Made by a program: the position numbers and the translations under genes. The notes under the pieces are model-generated. The model made no database searches. It was not told the origin of the DNA and saw only the letters and a program-made list of their open reading frames with translations. A stretch of DNA of 64,000 nt from Coprobacillus sp. CAG:698 (GTDB lineage: Bacteria; Bacillota_I; Bacilli_A; ML615J-28; CAG-698), in NCBI GenBank assembly GCA_000431235.1, contig HF988734.1:248001-312000 (forward strand), in the 5' to 3' direction. Positions 37,078-44,791 of this stretch are shown one piece after another (the stretch's first letter is position 1; each line of letters starts with the position of its first letter).

Positions 37078-39648
37078 ATGATTGAACGCTATACACGTAC
37101 AGTAATGAATGAAATTTGGTCTGAAAAAACAAAGTTTGAATCAATGTTAGAGGTAGAACTTGCTTGTCTTGAAGCATATGTTGACGAAGGATTAATATCA
37201 ATTGATGAATATAATGAAATAAGAACTAAAGCAAAAGTTGATGTAAAAAGAATTAAAGAAATCGAAAAACAAACAAAACATGATGTTATTGCTTTCACAA
37301 CGGCTGTTTGTGAGAATATGGGATCTGAAAAAAGATGGTTCCACTATGGATTAACAAGTACAGATATTGTTGATAGTGGTGAAGGATTGCAAATTAAAAA
37401 AGCTAATAAAATATTAAGCGATGATATATGTAAATTATTAAGTGTTTTAAGAGAAAAAGCTGAAAAATATAAAAATACATTATGTGTTGGAAGAACACAT
37501 GGACAACATGCCGAAGTAACAAGTTTTGGATTAAAATGGCTTTTATGGTATGATGAATTAAATCGTGCTTATGATCGTTTTAATGAAGAAATTAAAAATG
37601 TTGAAGTTATTAAGATTAGTGGTGCTGTTGGAAACTATGCTGATATAAATCCAAGTATTGAAAAATATGTTAGTGAAAAATTAAATATGAAATGCTCAAA
37701 TATTTCTACACAAGTTTTATCTCGTGATAGACATATTGGATATATAAATAGTTTAGTTATGATTTCGAGTTTGCTTGAAAAGATTTCAATGGAAATTAGA
37801 CATCTTTCAAGAACAGAAATAGGAGAAGTTTCTGAACAATTTGCAGCTACACAAAAGGGATCTAGTGCTATGCCACATAAAAAGAATCCTATAGCATCAG
37901 AAAATATTTGTGGATGTAATAGACTTATGAAATCATATTTAAATGTTGCATATGATGATAATCCTCTATGGGATGAAAGAGATATTAGTCATTCTTCAGC
38001 TGAAAGAGTAATTTTAGTTGATGCTACTACTCTTTTAGATTATATGTTAACACGATATACAGCTGTGCTTGAGAATTTAGTTGTTAACGAGAACAAGATG
38101 CTAGAGAATCTTAATATGACTAATGGAGTAATATATTCTTCAAAAGTATTATTAAAATTAGTTTCTAAAGGAATGCTAAGACAAAATGCATATGATATAT
38201 TACAAAGATTATCATTTGAATCATTAAACAAAAAAGTTTCTTTAAGAAAAGCTATTGAAGAAAGCGAATTAAAGGATGTATTAACAAAAGAAGATTTAGA
38301 TAGTTGCTTTAACCCAAGTGAGGCACTTATGCATATTGATGAAATATACAAAAAAGTATTTACTCCTAAGGCAAAAACATTAGTAGTTTTAGGTAGTGGT
38401 TGGGGCGATGAAGGCAAAGGTAAGATTACAAACTATTTAAGTGAACAATCTGATTATGTTGTAAGATTCCAAGGTGGAGATAATGCTGGACATACAATTA
38501 AGTTTAATGGAAAAACTTATAAGCTTCATTTGATTCCATCAGGTATTTTTAATCCAAGTATTAAAAATATTCTAGGAAATGGTATGGTTATAAATCCTGA
38601 AGCTTTAGTTAGTGAACTTGAAGAGATTAGAAGTTCTGGTTTTGAGTGTAATAATCTTTATATTAGTGATAGAGCACATGTAATTTTCAACTATCACAAA
38701 GAAATGGATAGATGTAATGAACTAAAACTTGGTGGAAGAAAAATTGGTACAACTTTAAAAGGTATTGGACCAGCATACACAGATAAAATTTCTCGACAAG
38801 GTATTAGAATGATAGATTTTATTAGCGATGATTTTGAGAAACTATTCAGAGAAAATGCTTCAGTAAAAAATGAAGAAATTAAACAAATGGGTGGAAATCC
38901 AATAGACATCGAAGAAAGTTTAGCAAAATATAAATCAATTAGTCAAATGATTAAGCCTATGGTAGTTGATACAATAGAGTTATTGAACAATGCTTATAAA
39001 GAAAATAAAAAGATATTATTTGAGGGAGCTCAAGGTTCATTACTAGATATAGATTTTGGTACATATCCTTATGTTACTTCATCAAACCCTTCTAGCGGAG
39101 GTGTATCAACAGGTAGTGGAATTAGTCCAAATAAAATAGATGAAGTTTTAGCAATTGTAAAAGCATATTCTACAAGAGTTGGAAGTGGTGCTTTCCCAAC
39201 AGAACTTAACAATAGCTTAGGTGATGATATCCGTGAAAGAGCAGGAGAATATGGAGCAACAACAAAGAGACCAAGAAGAATAGGTTGGTTAGATGGAGTT
39301 GCTTTAAAATATAGTACAAATATCAATGGATTCACAAGTATATCATTAATGCTTCTAGATATTTTATCAGGAATAGACAAATTAAAAATTTGTACAGCTT
39401 ATGAGCTTGATGGTAAAGTAATTCACACAATACCTGCTAGTTTAAAAGACTATGAAAAGTGTAAACCTATTTACGAAGAATTCGAAGGATGGAATGAAGA
39501 TATAAGCTCAGTGACTTCATTTGAGGAATTACCTTTAAATGCTCAAAAATACATTGAAGGAATAGAAAGAATAACAAATGTTCCAGTTAAAATCTTCTCA
39601 GTAGGTCCTGATAAAACACAAACTATAGTGAGAAAAGAAATATATTAA
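37078..39648 (+). CDS. Fused adenylosuccinate lyase-adenylosuccinate synthetase (PurB-PurA)
   Basis: One uninterrupted frame of 856 residues. Residues 1-432 are PurB: ERYTRTVMNEIWSE, GRTHGQHAEVTSFG (about 137-150) and the signature SSAMPHKKNP (about 262-271), ending in the usual FNPSEALMHIDEIYKKVF. Residues 434-856 are PurA: GSGWGDEGKGKI for GTP/IMP, GGDNAGHT, GIGPAYTDKISRQGIR, EGAQGSLLDIDFGTYP and TKRPRRIGWLD. PurA makes adenylosuccinate from IMP, aspartate and GTP; PurB splits it to AMP. PurA has no methionine of its own at the junction, so it cannot be made separately from a normal start. TTGGAGGG precedes ATG 37078. A fusion in this order is not one I know. Confidence 0.93.
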   Translation: MIERYTRTVMNEIWSEKTKFESMLEVELACLEAYVDEGLISIDEYNEIRTKAKVDVKRIKEIEKQTKHDVIAFTTAVCENMGSEKRWFHYGLTSTDIVDSGEGLQIKKANKILSDDICKLLSVLREKAEKYKNTLCVGRTHGQHAEVTSFGLKWLLWYDELNRAYDRFNEEIKNVEVIKISGAVGNYADINPSIEKYVSEKLNMKCSNISTQVLSRDRHIGYINSLVMISSLLEKISMEIRHLSRTEIGEVSEQFAATQKGSSAMPHKKNPIASENICGCNRLMKSYLNVAYDDNPLWDERDISHSSAERVILVDATTLLDYMLTRYTAVLENLVVNENKMLENLNMTNGVIYSSKVLLKLVSKGMLRQNAYDILQRLSFESLNKKVSLRKAIEESELKDVLTKEDLDSCFNPSEALMHIDEIYKKVFTPKAKTLVVLGSGWGDEGKGKITNYLSEQSDYVVRFQGGDNAGHTIKFNGKTYKLHLIPSGIFNPSIKNILGNGMVINPEALVSELEEIRSSGFECNNLYISDRAHVIFNYHKEMDRCNELKLGGRKIGTTLKGIGPAYTDKISRQGIRMIDFISDDFEKLFRENASVKNEEIKQMGGNPIDIEESLAKYKSISQMIKPMVVDTIELLNNAYKENKKILFEGAQGSLLDIDFGTYPYVTSSNPSSGGVSTGSGISPNKIDEVLAIVKAYSTRVGSGAFPTELNNSLGDDIRERAGEYGATTKRPRRIGWLDGVALKYSTNINGFTSISLMLLDILSGIDKLKICTAYELDGKVIHTIPASLKDYEKCKPIYEEFEGWNEDISSVTSFEELPLNAQKYIEGIERITNVPVKIFSVGPDKTQTIVRKEIY

Positions 39649-39670
39649 GTCGTGCTTTGCATGACTTTTT
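39647..39670 (+). terminator. Intrinsic terminator after the purB-purA fusion
   Basis: AAGTC..TGC pairs with GCA..GACTT, then T residues, overlapping the stop codon. Confidence 0.72.
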
Positions 39671-39700
39671 ATATTTTTGACATATTTTGAAATTATGTCA

Positions 39701-39729
39701 TTGTAATTTGCTAGTATAAAAGATATAAT
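39701..39729 (+). promoter_or_regulatory. Promoter for the YwaF-family pair
   Basis: TTGTAA, 17 bases, TATAAT. A perfect inverted repeat TGACATA/TATGTCA (39678-39700) sits directly upstream and could be a regulator site. Confidence 0.55.
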
Positions 39730-39752
39730 TATACTAGAGGTTGGGTGATAGA

Positions 39753-40613
39753 ATGGTTAAAATAGGTAACTTTTATTATATGTTATATATAACATTCTTT
39801 ATTATAATCTTTATGTTTATATATCATATATTAAAAGATAAAGAAACAAAAAAGCAAAAACAATTTCTCCAAGTAATTTTATTTTTGAACTTAACTCTAC
39901 ATTTTTGTAAACTCTTATTTAATCCTTATAGAGATAATTTACCAGAAAGTATTAGAAAAGTAACGTTTGAAAACATATGTGCAGTCTCAACACTAGTTTT
40001 CCCATTTATATATTTATCTAATAGTAAGAACTCAATTATAAAAAATTATTTCTATTTTATTGGTGTTTTAGGTGGGGGACTAGCTATTTTGATACCAACA
40101 GAGGCAATAGATAAAAGTCCGTTTTGTTTTGATACAATTAGATTTTACCTATGCCACTTTGTATTGATAATGGTACCTTTGTTAAGTGCTAAATTTGGTA
40201 TTATTGAATTAGATTATAAAAAATCATACTTTATGCCTATATGTTTCATAATAATTGAGATGGTAATTCTCATTAATGAATTGTTACTAATTAAGATAGG
40301 ATATGTTCAATGTACAGATATATCAATGTTTTTAGATAGAGATTATCGTAATAGTTCCTTTATTTTTGGTCCAACAAGTTCCTTTGATGGCATAAGTAAA
40401 ATAATAACAATTTTTACACCTAAAATATTTAAAACAGATTATTTTGGATTAAATAATGGTATAGATTTTTATTTTCCAATTTTATGGCTAGTAATACCAG
40501 CATTTATATATTTACCAATTGTAAATGTTGTTATTGGATTGCCTTTTACTGGGAAAGATATAAAAAAAGAAATAATAGAAAAAAAGAACAAAATGGAGGA
40601 TAAAGTATGTTAA
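39753..40613 (+). CDS. YwaF/TMEM164-family membrane protein (copy 2)
   Basis: A 286-residue protein with about seven membrane segments. It matches the YwaF layout but is more divergent: the usual LPLHLC block is FENICAVSTLVFP (about 75-87), which keeps the cysteine, and the later histidine is in YLCHFVLIMVP (about 132-142). ATG 39753 is preceded by GGGTGAT; a TTG at 39741 is a less likely start. It overlaps the next YwaF-family gene by 7 bases, so both are made together. Role unknown, possibly lipid acyl transfer as proposed for TMEM164. Confidence 0.7.
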   Translation: MVKIGNFYYMLYITFFIIIFMFIYHILKDKETKKQKQFLQVILFLNLTLHFCKLLFNPYRDNLPESIRKVTFENICAVSTLVFPFIYLSNSKNSIIKNYFYFIGVLGGGLAILIPTEAIDKSPFCFDTIRFYLCHFVLIMVPLLSAKFGIIELDYKKSYFMPICFIIIEMVILINELLLIKIGYVQCTDISMFLDRDYRNSSFIFGPTSSFDGISKIITIFTPKIFKTDYFGLNNGIDFYFPILWLVIPAFIYLPIVNVVIGLPFTGKDIKKEIIEKKNKMEDKVC

Positions 40614-41392
40614 GCTTCTTTAATAAATTTTTTGGATATGTTTATGATGAAAATGGTAATTATGTCCCTTATTATGATGATCTTGGTAAAGGTGCATTTA
40701 GTGATTGGAGGCATTTTGCATGGATTATATTAACTATAGTATTAGCAGTTCTTTTATACAAAGTTTTTAGTAAGCATAAAAAAGCAGGTAAAATAACAAT
40801 AACTGTTTTATTAGCATTACTTTTTGTAACAAGATTAGTTAATCAAATAGTAAGAGCATGCATAGGTGCTGAAGTACCTGCTTGGAGAGCATTTCCTTTC
40901 CACTTATGTACTATAATGACTTTTATGTTGCCATTAACGTATTTCTTTAAATGGGATAAAATTAAAACACCAGTTTATGTGCTTTCAATGATGGGAGGCA
41001 TTATAACAATTATTATTGGAGATTATTTTGATAGCAAATTTATGACATTTTCTACACTTGAGGGAATGACTGCTCACACGATATTATTATTAGTACCAAT
41101 TTATGAAATTGCTATTGGCGAGTTTAATTTACAAATAAAGAAAATATGGCAACCAGTAGCCTTAATGTTAGTATTAATGCTTTGGGCAATGCTTGCAAAC
41201 GATGTTTTCTTTAAAGATTATAATACTAATTATATGTATTTGAAACGTAATGCTTTACCAGGGAATCTTGGGGGAGATTATTACTTCCTAATTTACATAG
41301 CAATTTTCTTCATATTGTTAGGTTTAATTTTTGGAATACCTGAACTTTACCGAAAGATTAAAAACAAAAAGAATTTAGATAAAGCCTTATAA
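40607..41392 (+). CDS. YwaF/TMEM164-family membrane protein (copy 3)
   Basis: A 261-residue protein with about seven membrane segments and a canonical family block, WRAFPFHLCTIMTFMLPL (about 84-101), plus a histidine in GMTAHTILLLVPI (about 151-163). AATGGAGG precedes the ATG, which overlaps the previous gene. The short N-terminal region before the first membrane segment is hydrophilic (YDENGNYVPYYDDLGKG). Together with copies 1 and 2 the window holds three members of one membrane family. Confidence 0.78.
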   Translation: MLSFFNKFFGYVYDENGNYVPYYDDLGKGAFSDWRHFAWIILTIVLAVLLYKVFSKHKKAGKITITVLLALLFVTRLVNQIVRACIGAEVPAWRAFPFHLCTIMTFMLPLTYFFKWDKIKTPVYVLSMMGGIITIIIGDYFDSKFMTFSTLEGMTAHTILLLVPIYEIAIGEFNLQIKKIWQPVALMLVLMLWAMLANDVFFKDYNTNYMYLKRNALPGNLGGDYYFLIYIAIFFILLGLIFGIPELYRKIKNKKNLDKAL

Positions 41393-41414
41393 GGATAATC
41401 CTTAAAGGCTTTTT
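41381..41414 (+). terminator. Intrinsic terminator after the YwaF pair
   Basis: AAAGCCTTATAAGGAT pairs with ATCCTTAAAGGCTTT, then T residues. Confidence 0.75.
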
Positions 41415-41419
41415 AAATG

Positions 41420-41448
41420 TTGATTTTTAATTGTTTTAGGTGTATAAT
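41420..41448 (+). promoter_or_regulatory. Promoter of tRNA-Gly
   Basis: TTGATT, 17 bases, TATAAT, 8 bases before the mature tRNA. Confidence 0.7.
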
Positions 41449-41456
41449 ATATATGT

Positions 41457-41530
41457 GCAGGTGTAGTTTAATGGCAGAACACTAGCTTCCCAAGCTGGAT
41501 GTACGGGTTCGATTCCCGCCATCTGCTCCA
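41457..41530 (+). tRNA. tRNA-Gly (anticodon CCC)
   Basis: A 74-base cloverleaf: acceptor GCAGGTG with CATCTGC (one G-T pair), anticodon stem CTAGC/GCTGG with loop TTCCCAA (anticodon CCC, reads GGG), T arm CGGGTTCGATTCCCG, and an encoded CCA. It marks the left edge of the accessory island and is a plausible integration site, though I found no duplicated 3' end within the window. Confidence 0.93.
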
Positions 41531-41541
41531 TAAGAAGTAAT

Positions 41542-41573
41542 AGGTTTGATACAAAATGTGTCAGACCTTTTTT
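41542..41573 (+). terminator. Intrinsic terminator after tRNA-Gly
   Basis: AGGTTTGA pairs with TCAGACCT, then T residues. The flank AAGTAATAGGTTTGATACAA is the same as after tmRNA. Confidence 0.7.
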
Positions 41574-41574
41574 A

Positions 41575-41660
41575 TTGCAGATAGGAAACTTTATCCTTTC
41601 CGCCAACGAACTATAGAGTCTTGTAGAAGTGCCAATAGGTACTTTAGCGGGGTCTTTTTA
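41575..41660 (+). repeat. Island-start block, copy 1
   Basis: A noncoding block starting TTGCAGATAGGAA and containing CTTGTAGAAGTGCC, repeated at 60232-60318. It holds a hairpin AAGTGCC/GGTACTT (41627-41644) and ends in a T tract, so it may be a small RNA or terminator. In both places it precedes a small HTH gene and methyltransferase/nuclease genes. Confidence 0.6.
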
Positions 41661-41677
41661 TTTTAAGAGTATAACTG

Positions 41678-41745
41678 CGGAACGATAGATATCACTACGG
41701 AACGAAAGCCTTATCAACGGAACGAAAGGTATTGCTGTGGAACGA
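41678..41745 (+). repeat. Four GGAACGA repeats at exact 20-base spacing
   Basis: CGGAACGA starts at 41678, 41698 and 41718, and TGGAACGA at 41738. The copies lie on one face of the helix, as in operators or iterons. One copy (60335-60342) follows the second island-start block. Confidence 0.7.
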
Positions 41746-41798
41746 TAGATATTTTTTATAAAATCTCTTTTTAGTTTCAACATTATTCCGTAATCTAC

Positions 41799-41827
41799 TT
41801 GTAATTTTCTCAAAAAAGTGCTATAAT
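41799..41827 (+). promoter_or_regulatory. Promoter of the restriction-modification operon
   Basis: TTGTAA, 17 bases, TATAAT, 33 bases before the XRE gene. Confidence 0.65.
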
Positions 41828-41860
41828 TTTATATAAAGTATCATAAGAAGAGGTAAATTC

Positions 41861-42067
41861 ATGGAAAATATCAACTATGCTAAAGCCATTCTAAAATTAA
41901 GAGTAAAACTAAATATATCACAACAGCAACTAGGACATATGTTAGGAGTTTCTTTTAGTACTGTTAATAGATGGGAAAAGGGACATCACGAACCTACAAT
42001 TTTAATCAAAGAACGAATTAAAGAAATTTTTATTAATAATGACATAGATATAAGCGAGTGTAAATAA
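41861..42067 (+). CDS. Small XRE regulator, candidate controller of the R-M operon
   Basis: A 68-residue protein that is essentially one Cro/CI helix-turn-helix (NISQQQLGHMLGVSFSTVNRWEKG, quoted region about residues 18-41; key positions Q-Q-L-G and V-N-R-W-E). AAGAGG precedes the ATG. It ends 2 bases before the methyltransferase gene, the position of controller proteins in restriction-modification operons. It may bind the phased GGAACGA repeats upstream, but that is inference. Confidence 0.75.
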   Translation: MENINYAKAILKLRVKLNISQQQLGHMLGVSFSTVNRWEKGHHEPTILIKERIKEIFINNDIDISECK

Positions 42068-42069
42068 TT

Positions 42070-43950
42070 ATGGCAACAGTAAAAGACATCAATCATGCTC
42101 TTGTTGAAAGTACCAGACCCCCCCTTTATACAAATATGAAATACTGGGGGAAAAAACCACATAATATTTGGTATGAGTATATAAAAAATTACGTTCCAAC
42201 TAAAGGCGTATTTTTAGATCCTTTTTCAGGCAGTGCAATGAGTGCTTTCGAAAGTGTAAGAGCCGGAAAGAAAGTTTGTGCATTCGATTTAAATCCATTA
42301 ACATCCTTCATAATTGAAACGTACTGTAGCGAGTTTTCGGAACTATCATTCATTAATAAAGTTAAAAAAATAATCGAAGAAGTTTCATCTGATGACATTT
42401 ACAAGAAATTATACTTGTATAGAGGTGATAAATATGTGGTTCAAAACGTAAAGTGGAATTTGAACCAAATGTATGAAGTTTGTTGTGTATCAAAAAATGG
42501 AAAAGATAGAGTGTGCCTTGAAAACATACAATTAGATGAAGAAGCTGTTGATTTTTCTGAACAAATAAATATGGACAATATGACCTTTCCTAGAAGAGCT
42601 TTTAGAAAATCTGTATCATTTACAGATGGATTCTTAGAAAATATAGGAAAAGATTTTTCTTCTTTGTATACAAAAAGAAATCTTTATGTTTTGTCACTGA
42701 TATTTAAAAAAATATTAGAAGAATCAAATTATTCATTACAACAACAATTACTTTTAGGATTTATTCAAACTACTCATCTATCTACAAAAATGTGTGTTCC
42801 AAGAAATAAGAAAACTAACAGGGATTTTTCGACTAGCTGGGGACGCTCTGCATTTATATATTCGAAAAAACAAATGGAAATGAATCCGCTGCTTCTTTTT
42901 GAAAATTCTTGCTTAAAAAGGCAATCTGTGCTCCAATCAATGAAATACATCCAACACTATCTTCCTAAGAAACCTAATATCGCTGATATAAATTATGTAA
43001 AATTTGATCCTGCGAAAAAAATTGATATTTGGTATGGAACTGTAGATGCAAAAACAATTGATACAATACTTCCAGAAAAAACAATTGATTTTATATTGAC
43101 CGATCCCCCATATGGCGGTTTGGTTCAGTATATGGACTTAAGCACCGTTTGGCTGTCTTGGCTAGAATTATTGGATGCAAAATATAAACCAAATTTTGAA
43201 CAGGAAATAATAGTAAATAATGATAAAAACTATGAATCTTTTTCTTATGATTTATCTATTGCGTTAAAAAATCTTAGAAATGTAATGAAAGATGAAGCGA
43301 AGATAGTTTTAACATTTAATAATAATGATCTTCAAACGTGGAATGCTTTTTTAAAAGCATTAAATAATTCTGGATTTAAAATTGAAAAAGTAATTCATCA
43401 ACAAAACAAAAGAACAGGTGAATCCAATGTTGCAAACAAATACGGAATGTCGGCTAGCGATTTTTACATTAGATGCAGTAAAACTGATCGAAACACTTTT
43501 AGAACCTTGGAAAAAGAAGAAATTGAAAAAATTTTAGTTGACACACTAAAAAACATTATTTTAGAAAGAAATGAACCGACTCCATATCAGATTTTGTTTA
43601 ATGGTTTGTTATCAAAAATATCAATTCTAAATATTGACATATCTTCATTTGATACTACATTAAATAATCTTTTAAGGAAAACAAATGATTTCGTAGAAAG
43701 TGTAAATTCAAAAAATTTAGCTGGCAGCTATTGGTGGATAGCTGGGCAAAAATATAATGAAAAATCTAAATCTACATTATCTAATAAAGTCAGAAAATTT
43801 ATAGTTGACAAATATAATGATTCATTATCACATGATGAAATGTTAACAATGATATTTAAAAAATTTCCAAATGGTTTAACTCCAGAAATTGATTTTATTG
43901 AACGATTATTAAAGGAAGTTAAAAGCAGTAATAACAAAGGTGGTAATTAA
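42070..43950 (+). CDS. DNA methyltransferase with inserted central domain
   Basis: A 626-residue DNA methylase. SAM-binding motif I is FLDPFSGSAMSAFES (about 49-63) and the catalytic motif IV is ILTDPPYGGLVQY (about 341-353), in the order motif I then IV, separated by an unusually long insertion of nearly 300 residues. The DPPY form is typical of amino-methylases. The N-terminus (PPLYTNMKYWGKKPHNIW) resembles DUF1156-type methylases. About 150 helical residues follow the catalytic core. It sits between the XRE gene and a second methylase, so it probably protects the site cut by the HNH enzyme. Confidence 0.82.
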   Translation: MATVKDINHALVESTRPPLYTNMKYWGKKPHNIWYEYIKNYVPTKGVFLDPFSGSAMSAFESVRAGKKVCAFDLNPLTSFIIETYCSEFSELSFINKVKKIIEEVSSDDIYKKLYLYRGDKYVVQNVKWNLNQMYEVCCVSKNGKDRVCLENIQLDEEAVDFSEQINMDNMTFPRRAFRKSVSFTDGFLENIGKDFSSLYTKRNLYVLSLIFKKILEESNYSLQQQLLLGFIQTTHLSTKMCVPRNKKTNRDFSTSWGRSAFIYSKKQMEMNPLLLFENSCLKRQSVLQSMKYIQHYLPKKPNIADINYVKFDPAKKIDIWYGTVDAKTIDTILPEKTIDFILTDPPYGGLVQYMDLSTVWLSWLELLDAKYKPNFEQEIIVNNDKNYESFSYDLSIALKNLRNVMKDEAKIVLTFNNNDLQTWNAFLKALNNSGFKIEKVIHQQNKRTGESNVANKYGMSASDFYIRCSKTDRNTFRTLEKEEIEKILVDTLKNIILERNEPTPYQILFNGLLSKISILNIDISSFDTTLNNLLRKTNDFVESVNSKNLAGSYWWIAGQKYNEKSKSTLSNKVRKFIVDKYNDSLSHDEMLTMIFKKFPNGLTPEIDFIERLLKEVKSSNNKGGN

Positions 43951-43951
43951 T

Positions 43952-44791
43952 ATGGCAAAAGAAGAAAAATACGATGAAAGAAATAAGTTGAATGATTTAA
44001 CTGGTAAAGAATGGTTAAAATGCACTAAAAGTTTTTATTTATCTGAAAAATGTGCAGATGATAAAGACGCATTTGAACATCCAGCTCCATTTTTAATAAA
44101 AGACATTGAGAAAATGATTTCGGTTTTTACTAAAAAAAATATGCTTGTTCTTGATCCATTTATGGGAAGCGGAACAACGGCAATTGCCTCGTTTAATTTG
44201 GGAAGAAAATCTATTGGCATAGATCTTAGCGAAGATTACCATAATCTTGCACTAACCAGATTTGAAAAAAAAGGAATGGTTGAAGATTTAAACTATAAGT
44301 ATATAGTTGGCGACTCACTTGTTGAAATTGAAAACATTCCAGAAGTTGATTATATCCTTACCAGTCCTCCATATCATAATATTTTAAAAAATGATTCTAA
44401 AGGATTGAGAAAAGATTCATCTGTAAAAGGATATCGCTCTGGCTCTCGCCAAGGAGTGGAATATTACTCAGATTTGGCAAATGACCTAGGGAATCAAAAT
44501 ACATACGAGGAATTCCTGATTTTATTTCAAAAAATAATGCAAAAAGCTTATCAAAAATTAAAAAATAAAAAATACTGTTCAATTATAATTAGTGATTTTA
44601 CTGTCGACAAAAAAGAAATATGTGTTCAGTCGGATGTTGTTAGAATTATGGAAGAAATAGGATTTTCATTCGTTGGCACAATTATTTTGCTGCAAGATAA
44701 TAAGCCGCTATATCCGTTTGGCTACCCATACGCTTTTAAAATAAATCACATGCATCAAAATATAATTAATTTCAGAAAGGAGGAAAGCTGA
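43952..44791 (+). CDS. DNA methyltransferase, SPPY type
   Basis: A 279-residue methylase with motif I LVLDPFMGSGTTAIAS (about 65-80) and motif IV YILTSPPYHNIL (about 129-140); SPPY is typical of N4-cytosine methylases of this fold. AGGTGG precedes ATG 43952, which lies 2 bases after the preceding gene. It ends in TGATG, shared with the next start. Two methylases in one operon suggests an asymmetric recognition site whose strands are modified separately. Confidence 0.82.
   Translation: MAKEEKYDERNKLNDLTGKEWLKCTKSFYLSEKCADDKDAFEHPAPFLIKDIEKMISVFTKKNMLVLDPFMGSGTTAIASFNLGRKSIGIDLSEDYHNLALTRFEKKGMVEDLNYKYIVGDSLVEIENIPEVDYILTSPPYHNILKNDSKGLRKDSSVKGYRSGSRQGVEYYSDLANDLGNQNTYEEFLILFQKIMQKAYQKLKNKKYCSIIISDFTVDKKEICVQSDVVRIMEEIGFSFVGTIILLQDNKPLYPFGYPYAFKINHMHQNIINFRKEES

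Noticed and set aside
41678..41745. CRISPR array
   Set aside because: Repeats of 8 bases with 12-base gaps are far too short, and no cas genes are present; the same applies to 54924-55016 and 63244-63294.
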